From Ahrensia sp. (lineage in GTDB: Bacteria; Pseudomonadota; Alphaproteobacteria; Rhizobiales; Rhizobiaceae), in NCBI GenBank assembly GCA_002698425.1, contig NZXU01000070.1, forward strand, positions 6,090-70,089: 64,000 nt of DNA, read 5' to 3'. Both the position numbers and the translations under genes were made by a program. This document shows, piece after piece, positions 58,539 through 64,000 of the stretch. A model generated the notes under the pieces. That model worked only from the letters and a program-made list of their open reading frames with translations, had not been told where the DNA came from and did no database searches. How positions within the stretch are numbered: position 1 is the first letter of the stretch; each line of letters opens with the position of its first letter.

Positions 58539-58909
58539 GTCACACCCGAATTTAACCCTTTGTAAACAATCACGAACCCCAAAGGCGGCCGGGAGCCAAC
58601 CCCCATTTGGGGGCCCTGGCGGCGATTTCGGGATCCGGTTCGGGGTCGATGTCGTGGCGCTTGCCGGCTTCGTCGTTGGCGAGGATTTCGATCTTTGGAT
58701 ATCCGCCGGCGACTATGTTGTTCTTCCCTGACGGCAGATAATGTCAACCGGCTTCGCGGCCCGGACGCTGCGGGGTCTGCGCAAACGGACGGGCGACAAT
58801 GGCGCCTGCCGGTCCGAACAGACGAAGGGCTTGATCTGTCATGGAAGATGTCATTCGCCATGCCACGCAGAGCTGATTGCGTCACGCCCGTTTTCCGGAA
58901 TGCGGGCCG
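58539..58909. other. Long intergenic region with hairpin between the surface protein and glycosyltransferase genes
   Basis: A 371-base region with no convincing gene. It has a CCCCCA-TT-TGGGGG hairpin (58600-58613) and an AT-rich patch after the VPLPA gene start (58549-58572) that may hold its promoter. A 55-codon open frame on the minus strand (58740-58570) lacks a start codon. Confidence 0.5.
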
Positions 58910-60541
58910 TTGACCGTCGTTTCCCTGATCGTGTCCGGATCGGCCGGCTATGCGATCGCGGCGCGCGAATGCATCCTGGCTCTTTTGGCTCATACGGATT
59001 TCCCGATCCATGTCGCGGCGGATCCGACCGGCCGCATGCTGCTGCCGAAGTCTCCCCGGATTCACCTGTCTCCCTTACCGGAACGCTCGCAAACGGGCGG
59101 AGCAGCGCCGTTCATGGAGAAATTCGCCGCCCTGGAGCGGTGTCTCGCGACTTTCGCGGACGAAACCGTGCTGATGATCGACGTCGACGCGATCCTGACG
59201 GCGCCGATCGATGCGGCCCATGTCGAGGCGATCCTGGGGGATCATCCGATCGCGATGGTCGAACAGGAACGGACGCTGGGAGAGGGCAAGGACCGCCGGG
59301 ATTTTCTACGCCATTACACGGATGTAACGCTGGCCGCGATTTCCCCCGGATCGCGCGCGCCACGCCTCGAGGAGTTCCGCTATTTCAACAGCGGGGTCGT
59401 CTTTCTCAGACGCGACGAGGCCTTGCAGATCATAGGCTGGGTCCGCGAGATCGTCGCGGCGCGCCCCGGTGTGCTTTCCTACGGAAATCGCATCATCGCC
59501 GATCAGGATTTCCTGCAGGTCTGGACGAATACGATCCGGCCCGGCCGCTGCCGGGACCTTGATTGGCAATATAATCACTGTCGCCTCTGGCACGAGGGCT
59601 ATCCCCGCAAGGGCGCGGTCATTCACCATTTCAGCAATTACCTGAGGGGGCCCGATCCCGAGGGGCTTGCGGCGATGCGGGCTTTGCGCCCGGCATTCAA
59701 AGCCGGTCAGGCGGCGGACGCCTGTGATCCGCCGGCCGATTGGCTGACGGTGATCGTCGTCACCCACAATTCCGCCGATGTTCTGCCCCTGTGCCTCGAG
59801 CTGGCGATGTCGGTCGCCGACCGGTGCATCGTCGTCGATAATGCGTCGACCGACGACACGGTCGCGATCGCCGAACGCGCCGGGGCCTTGGTCGTTACAA
59901 ACAGCGCGCATGCCGCTTTTGCGAAGGCGGCCAATCAGGGCGTGGCGCGAGCCCGGACGGAGGCCGTCTGCTTCCTCACCCCTGATTGTCTCCTTACGGC
60001 GGAGATGGCGGCGGCTGCGCGGATGAAAATGAACGAAGACCGGCGGCAGATCCTCGTGCCGGATTACCGCGGATGGCGCGGCGAATGCGTGCCGGGGCGT
60101 CAGCCCGGCTATAGCTGGAGAAAGATCCTCGCCGATCTGCTCGTTGCCGGCGGCGGCCGCAAAGCAGCCCGTCTTCTGCAGCGGCACCCCTCCTATCACG
60201 ACGAGACCTGGCACTGGCCGCTGGCGGGCTGCATCTTCGCGGATCGCGCTGTCCTTGCCGAACTGGGCGGGTTCGACGAAGCCTGCCGCCCCTGTATGGA
60301 GGATGTCCGGCTGGGCCGTCATGCCGCGGAACTGGGCGTTCCGACACGCAGCCTCGGCGTCGATGCGATCCATTTTGGCGTCCGTGGCGGCCGACCCGAG
60401 CCGGCGTTGGGCAACCGGCATTTCGTCGAGTCGCGGTTGCACTATGTCCGCGACAGTTACGGCCGCCCCGGCCGGGCTTTCGAGGTTGCCGCAAGACCGC
60501 TGATGCGTATCGTCTCTCTGGTTCCCGCGAGGCGAATGTGA
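58910..60541 (+). CDS. Two-domain glycosyltransferase (GT8-like plus GT2)
   Basis: A 543-aa protein fusing two GT-A domains. The N-terminal domain shows a DxD in LMIDVDAIL, FNSGVVFLRRDEAL and a DQDFLQVW motif as in GT8 enzymes. The C-terminal domain is GT2, with VIVVTHNSADVL, VVDNASTDDT, LTPDCLL and GGFDEACRPCMEDVRLGRHA. The start is uncertain: TTG 58910 is chosen because the ORF begins well there; TTG 58877 is an alternative. The stop overlaps the next gene. Confidence 0.85.
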   Translation: MTVVSLIVSGSAGYAIAARECILALLAHTDFPIHVAADPTGRMLLPKSPRIHLSPLPERSQTGGAAPFMEKFAALERCLATFADETVLMIDVDAILTAPIDAAHVEAILGDHPIAMVEQERTLGEGKDRRDFLRHYTDVTLAAISPGSRAPRLEEFRYFNSGVVFLRRDEALQIIGWVREIVAARPGVLSYGNRIIADQDFLQVWTNTIRPGRCRDLDWQYNHCRLWHEGYPRKGAVIHHFSNYLRGPDPEGLAAMRALRPAFKAGQAADACDPPADWLTVIVVTHNSADVLPLCLELAMSVADRCIVVDNASTDDTVAIAERAGALVVTNSAHAAFAKAANQGVARARTEAVCFLTPDCLLTAEMAAAARMKMNEDRRQILVPDYRGWRGECVPGRQPGYSWRKILADLLVAGGGRKAARLLQRHPSYHDETWHWPLAGCIFADRAVLAELGGFDEACRPCMEDVRLGRHAAELGVPTRSLGVDAIHFGVRGGRPEPALGNRHFVESRLHYVRDSYGRPGRAFEVAARPLMRIVSLVPARRM

Positions 60542-61428
60542 ATTACTACGTCCTGCCCGGTACGACGATCCATGGCGGCATCAAGGTCGGCTTCCAGTTT
60601 TGCGAATTGCTTGCGCAACTGGGCGTGCGCATCGTCGCGGCGACACCGGACGGAACCGCGCCCGACTGGTTCACGAGTTCGGTCGCAGTGGTGCCGTTCG
60701 AGCGCGTGAAGGCCGAGGCGACGTCCGCCGACACCATCTTTTTCTCCTATCCGCACGATCATGCCAGGCTGCGGGATCTGCCGGCCCGGCTGGTTTTTCA
60801 TTGTCAGGGCACGGATCCGCTGATCGAGCCGGTCATCGCGGATCCCGATCTCGGCCTGTTGTCGTGCTGGCCGCAGGCGCATCGCTTCATGCTGGAAAAG
60901 ACCGGCCGCGATCCGGTCGATGTCGGCATTTCGGTGTCGGACTGCTTTTTCTACCAGGGCGAGCCGAAACGCGACGATCTCGTCGCCTTCATGCCGCGGC
61001 GCGGAGCACCCATCGCGGTGGACTGCCAGCGCCGAACCACTCGCCTCGCCTATCTGGCCATCGACAGGCAGATCGAACCGGACTGCGCACAATCCATGAA
61101 ACGCGCCGGCTGGTATCTCGCGACATCCGTCGGGGAATGGTTCGGACTGCCGTCGCTCGAGGCGATGGCGGCCGGATGCCTCGTTGCCTCCGTGCCGGTC
61201 GTCGGCGGGATGGATTTCCTCGTTCCGGACGGCAATTGCCTGCTTTGCGAGCCGGATGATTTGCCGGAACAGCTGGAGCGGTTGAGCATGCCGGATTTTC
61301 GCGACGAGCGGACCCGCCTGCGCCAGCGCGGCCTCGACACGGCGCAGGCCTATCGACGATCCGTTCATCGCCGCAAACTCGCCCGGTCGCTGCACGGCCC
61401 ATTGGGGGATCTGGTCTCATGGGCCTGA
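60538..61428 (+). CDS. Glycosyltransferase, GT-B-like (group 1 family)
   Basis: A 296-aa protein starting GTG at 60538 with a four-base overlap of the previous stop (GTGA). The segment VFHCQGTDPLIEP and the donor-site region SVGEWFGLPSLEAMAAGCLVASVPVVGGMDFLVPDGN (E at the ExxxxxxE position) are typical of glycosyltransferases of the GT4 type. It is shorter than normal GT4 proteins, with a reduced N-terminal domain. Confidence 0.83.
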   Translation: MNYYVLPGTTIHGGIKVGFQFCELLAQLGVRIVAATPDGTAPDWFTSSVAVVPFERVKAEATSADTIFFSYPHDHARLRDLPARLVFHCQGTDPLIEPVIADPDLGLLSCWPQAHRFMLEKTGRDPVDVGISVSDCFFYQGEPKRDDLVAFMPRRGAPIAVDCQRRTTRLAYLAIDRQIEPDCAQSMKRAGWYLATSVGEWFGLPSLEAMAAGCLVASVPVVGGMDFLVPDGNCLLCEPDDLPEQLERLSMPDFRDERTRLRQRGLDTAQAYRRSVHRRKLARSLHGPLGDLVSWA

Positions 61429-62168
61429 CCGTCGTCATTCCCTCCCTCGGCCTGAACGCGCTGCTGCGCTGCTGCATCCGGTCGCTGGAAACCGCCCTTG
61501 GAAATGCCGAATGCGAGGCGCGCATCGTCGTGGTGGACAATGCCTCGCCCGACCCGTATCGGCCGGGCGAGTTCGGCGCGCGCACGGAGATCATGCGCAT
61601 GGACGTCCCGCGCTCTTTCTCGAATGCGTGCAACCGCGCGGCCTTCGCGGCGCCGAACGATATCGTCCTGTTCCTGAACAATGATGTCCTTCTGCATCCC
61701 GAAGCCGTCAGTGACATTCTGGAGACGATGCGCGAGACCGGCGCCGCGATTTGCGGCGCGCGGCTCGTCTATCCCGACGACACGATCCAGCATTGCGGCG
61801 TCAGGATCGGTGGCCCGCTTCCAACGCCCTATCACGAGTTCAGTCGCCGGCCGACGGCGACGATCTCGCGTGCCGTGCGCGACTACCAGGTCGTCACGGG
61901 GGCCGCGTTGGCCGCGCGTTACGACGTTTTCCGCGAACTGGACGGCTTCGACGAGATCTTTCCCTTTTCCTATGAGGACGTCGATTTCTGCCTCAGGGCC
62001 CGCCAGAAGGGATACCGGGTCACCTGCGCGCAACGGGTCGATTCGATCCATTTCGAATCCATCACGCCGGGGCGTTTCGCCCGGGAACAGGGGGCGCGGA
62101 CGATCTTCGAGAAACGCTGGGCGGGGCGCTGCACGATCGACAGCATAGAGGGGCACTACCTTGATTGA
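61419..62168 (+). CDS. Glycosyltransferase family 2 protein
   Basis: A 249-aa GT2 enzyme with VVIPSLGLNALLRCC, VVVDNASPDPY, a catalytic LFLNNDVLLHPEAV (NDD/DxD type), and GFDEIFPFSYEDVDFCLRARQKGYRV. It overlaps the previous gene by ten bases and the next by eight, in one tight operon. It resembles rhamnosyltransferases of the WbbL type, but the sugar is unknown. Confidence 0.88.
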   Translation: MGLTVVIPSLGLNALLRCCIRSLETALGNAECEARIVVVDNASPDPYRPGEFGARTEIMRMDVPRSFSNACNRAAFAAPNDIVLFLNNDVLLHPEAVSDILETMRETGAAICGARLVYPDDTIQHCGVRIGGPLPTPYHEFSRRPTATISRAVRDYQVVTGAALAARYDVFRELDGFDEIFPFSYEDVDFCLRARQKGYRVTCAQRVDSIHFESITPGRFAREQGARTIFEKRWAGRCTIDSIEGHYLD

Positions 62169-63066
62169 CCGCATCACGATCGTCACGCATACGCGCAATT
62201 CGCAGCGCACGCTGCCGAAGCTGCTGGCGACGACCGCCTGGGCCGGCGCGCGCATCGTCATCGACAGCAACAGCACGGACGACACGCGCTCGCTCGCCCG
62301 GCAGGCGGGATGTCTTCTCCTCGATGCGCCGGCCGGCGAAGCGGCCGGTTCCACGGACAACGGATTTTGCGGCGAGCCGGAGACGGAATGGACCTTCTTC
62401 CTCGATGCGGAAGAATATTTGTCCGATGACGCCGAAGAGGCTGTCGCGACCGTGCTGCGCGAGCACGCAAAGGGCTGCGACGCCATCGGCATTCCGCGAT
62501 ATAACGCGATCGCCGGCCAGGTCATGCGCGGGTCGGGTTGGTATCCGGACCACCAGGTCCGCCTGTTCCGGACAGCCCATCTGCGCCGGGAGCCGGGCGG
62601 TGATTGCCGGTCGCTCGTCGAGGGCGGAGAAGCCCGCCTGAGACTGCTTGAGCCCGTCCAGAACCTGCATATCCATCGCGACAATGGCGCAAATCTGGAA
62701 GAGCTTATGGAAAAGCAGCTTCGCGATGCGTGGGCCGACAGCTACGACATGGACCCGGCAGCTTTCGATTTCGGAGACTATATCGCCGAAGCCTATGCGG
62801 CGTATAATCGCGGCTTCGACCGCGAGAAGGATGGCGATCTTTCGGCGGCGCTGGCGACGATCATGGCGTGGCACCACATCCTGCGCGGCATCGTCCACTG
62901 GGAAAAACTGGGGCGCCGCCCTGAACTTTCGCGCACCTTCTCCCTGCCGCTCGCGACGGTCGCTCCGCAGGATACGGCCTCCGGCAAGGCCGGCGGGAAG
63001 CGAAACGGCAGGAAACAGACGGCTAAGCGCCGCAAATTCTCGCGTTGGATCGGCCGATCGAAATAA
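62161..63066 (+). CDS. Glycosyltransferase family 2 protein (WaaE-like)
   Basis: A 301-aa protein starting TTG at 62161 within the previous gene's end. Motifs TIVTHTRNSQRTLPKLL, VIDSNSTDDT, FFLDAEEYLSDD (the D and E of a GT2 centre) and WYPDHQVRLFRT are like those of WaaE/KdtX glucosyltransferases. The C-terminal tail (KAGGKRNGRKQTAKRRKFSRW) is very basic. It is the last gene of the operon. Confidence 0.86.
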   Translation: MIDRITIVTHTRNSQRTLPKLLATTAWAGARIVIDSNSTDDTRSLARQAGCLLLDAPAGEAAGSTDNGFCGEPETEWTFFLDAEEYLSDDAEEAVATVLREHAKGCDAIGIPRYNAIAGQVMRGSGWYPDHQVRLFRTAHLRREPGGDCRSLVEGGEARLRLLEPVQNLHIHRDNGANLEELMEKQLRDAWADSYDMDPAAFDFGDYIAEAYAAYNRGFDREKDGDLSAALATIMAWHHILRGIVHWEKLGRRPELSRTFSLPLATVAPQDTASGKAGGKRNGRKQTAKRRKFSRWIGRSK

Positions 63067-63130
63067 GCCGCAGCCCGATGCCAGCCGGGGTCGGCCGCTT
63101 CCGCGCAGTTCGACTTCACTATGCCTGAAA

Positions 63131-63156
63131 AAGCAAAAGCCCCGGAAAGCCGGGGC
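63131..63156 (-). terminator. Terminator of tRNA-Gly
   Basis: On the minus strand the stem GCCCCGG / CCGGGGC with loop CTTT is followed by TTTTGCTTTTT, ending 20 bases after the tRNA. Confidence 0.85.
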
Positions 63157-63175
63157 CTTGGGGTATCTGGAAAAC

Positions 63176-63250
63176 TGGAGCGGGCGAGGCGATTCGAACG
63201 CCCGACCCCAACCTTGGCAAGGTTGTGCTCTACCCCTGAGCTACGCCCGC
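63176..63250 (-). tRNA. tRNA-Gly (anticodon GCC)
   Basis: The minus strand folds as a cloverleaf: acceptor GCGGGCG/CGCCCGC, D arm with GCTCAGGGGTAGAGC, anticodon stem CAACC/GGTTG with loop TTGCCAA (anticodon GCC), T loop TTCGAAT, discriminator T and an encoded CCA. It is followed by its own terminator. Confidence 0.97.
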
Positions 63251-63424
63251 TCACAAGCCCGTTTCGGGCTGCCGCGCTCTATGCCGCAAGCCCGTTTCGA
63301 TTGCAACAGCAAATTTTGCACCGGGGCCGCTCTTTTTCGGTGCGGCCTTTGTGCGCTTGCCAACCGATAGGGCTCACTCCTAAGGAAGCGACGGGAGACT
63401 TGCGGGAAAAGCGGCAGGAACGAC

Positions 63425-63937
63425 ATGACGGCAAAGACACGCGAAGACCTCATCGCCTTTCTCGACGGCCTCGGTATCGCGGTGACCACAAAAGACCATC
63501 CGCCGGTCTACACGGTGGAGGAATCCAAGGCGTTGCGCGACGAGATCCCCGGCGGGCATACCAAGAACCTGTTCCTGAAAGACAAGAAGGGCCGGCATTT
63601 CCTGCTGACGGTCGAGGAGGACGCGGTCATCGACCTGAAGACGGTTCATGCGAAGATCGGCGCCAGCGGGCGCGTTTCCTTCGGCAAGCCGGAACAGCTG
63701 ATGGCGTATCTTGGTGTCATTCCGGGCGCGGTCACCGCCTTCGGCGTCATCAATGACGAGGACCACGCCGTCACGCTGATCTTCGACGAGGCGCTTGTCG
63801 CGCATGACGTCATCAACGCGCATCCGCTTGCAAATGACGCGACGACCTCGATCGCGACCGCCGACATGAAACGCTTCGTCGAGGCGACGGGTCACGCCTG
63901 GCAAGTCTTGAATCTCGCCGGCGAAAACGCGACATAG
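63425..63937 (+). CDS. Aminoacyl-tRNA trans-editing deacylase of the ProX/YbaK family
   Basis: A 170-aa single-domain enzyme that hydrolyses mischarged aminoacyl-tRNA (Ala-tRNA-Pro type or similar). The segment HTKNLFLKDKKGRHFLLTVEEDAVIDLK carries the conserved lysine, and SFGKPEQLMAYLGVIPGAVTAFGVIND is the YbaK/ProX signature. AGGAA lies before the ATG. It is the probable PrdX-type member; the exact substrate is inferred. Confidence 0.9.
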   Translation: MTAKTREDLIAFLDGLGIAVTTKDHPPVYTVEESKALRDEIPGGHTKNLFLKDKKGRHFLLTVEEDAVIDLKTVHAKIGASGRVSFGKPEQLMAYLGVIPGAVTAFGVINDEDHAVTLIFDEALVAHDVINAHPLANDATTSIATADMKRFVEATGHAWQVLNLAGENAT

Positions 63938-63987
63938 GCGGTCAGATTGCATTCAATTCCCCGCATTTCGCGCAAAGGACACGGACG

Positions 63988-64000
63988 ATGAGCTCCAACG
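63988..64000 (+). CDS. Start of the next gene (truncated by the window)
   Basis: An ATG at 63988 with AAGGA eight bases upstream begins a frame reading MSSN before the window ends. It follows the ProX-family gene by 50 bases. In relatives a thioredoxin-like gene often follows there, but the four residues visible cannot identify it. Confidence 0.4.

Noticed and set aside
58570..58740. A 55-codon minus-strand frame in the gap before the glycosyltransferases
   Set aside because: It looks protein-like (ends DIDPEPDPEIAARAPKWG) but has no start codon and begins after a TGA, so at most it is a remnant.

Overview
The window is a gene-dense, high-GC stretch of an alphaproteobacterial chromosome. The gene order and protein sequences fit the Hyphomicrobiales (Rhizobiales) best, but I cannot name a genus. 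The left third has the classic origin-proximal layout: secB, then dnaQ-coaE-aroE-maf running leftward, an intergenic region with DnaA boxes that I read as the chromosomal origin (about 3257-3699), then hemE-hemJ-rho, mnmE-mnmG-rsmG-parA-parB running rightward. Two perfect 16-bp parS sites lie at 10100 and 12094; the second is inside rsmG.

From 14.4 to 27.3 kb the genes are mostly housekeeping: holA, lptE, leuS, a YggS-type PLP protein, a GH103-type lytic transglycosylase, rpmF, mtgA, ispA, an SLT-SPOR transglycosylase, ispG, an ArsC-like reductase, a 3-hydroxybutyrate dehydrogenase and a patatin-like phospholipase. From 27.3 to 35.9 kb there is a TetR regulator, a molybdenum hydroxylase of IorAB type, a two-gene RND efflux operon and a MarR regulator.

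The minus-strand set asd, leuB, leuD (36.0-45.0 kb) is split by an accessory block (39.6-44.3 kb). It holds a zinc-ribbon protein, RidA, MarR, an alpha/beta hydrolase, an acyl carrier protein with a ketosynthase that resemble rhizobial NodF and NodE, and a secreted protein with a lysozyme-inhibitor-like CxPHxC loop. The 45.1-50.1 kb stretch mixes metabolic genes (FAD oxidoreductase, CitE-like lyase) with orphan genes, the last of them a strikingly AT-rich lipoprotein gene.

From 50.5 to 56.6 kb lies the imuA-imuB-dnaE2 mutagenic translesion-synthesis operon under a perfect alphaproteobacterial LexA box. It is followed by a small secreted protein with a peptidoglycan-binding-like C-terminus, a VPLPA-CTERM surface protein, a four-gene overlapping glycosyltransferase operon, tRNA-Gly(GCC), and a ProX-type trans-editing deacylase. 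No insertion sequence, phage, CRISPR array or rRNA operon was seen. The best leads are the NodFE-like pair, the parS site embedded in rsmG, the Ivy-like secreted protein, the GT8-GT2 fusion next to the VPLPA-CTERM protein, and the long imuA/imuB overlap.
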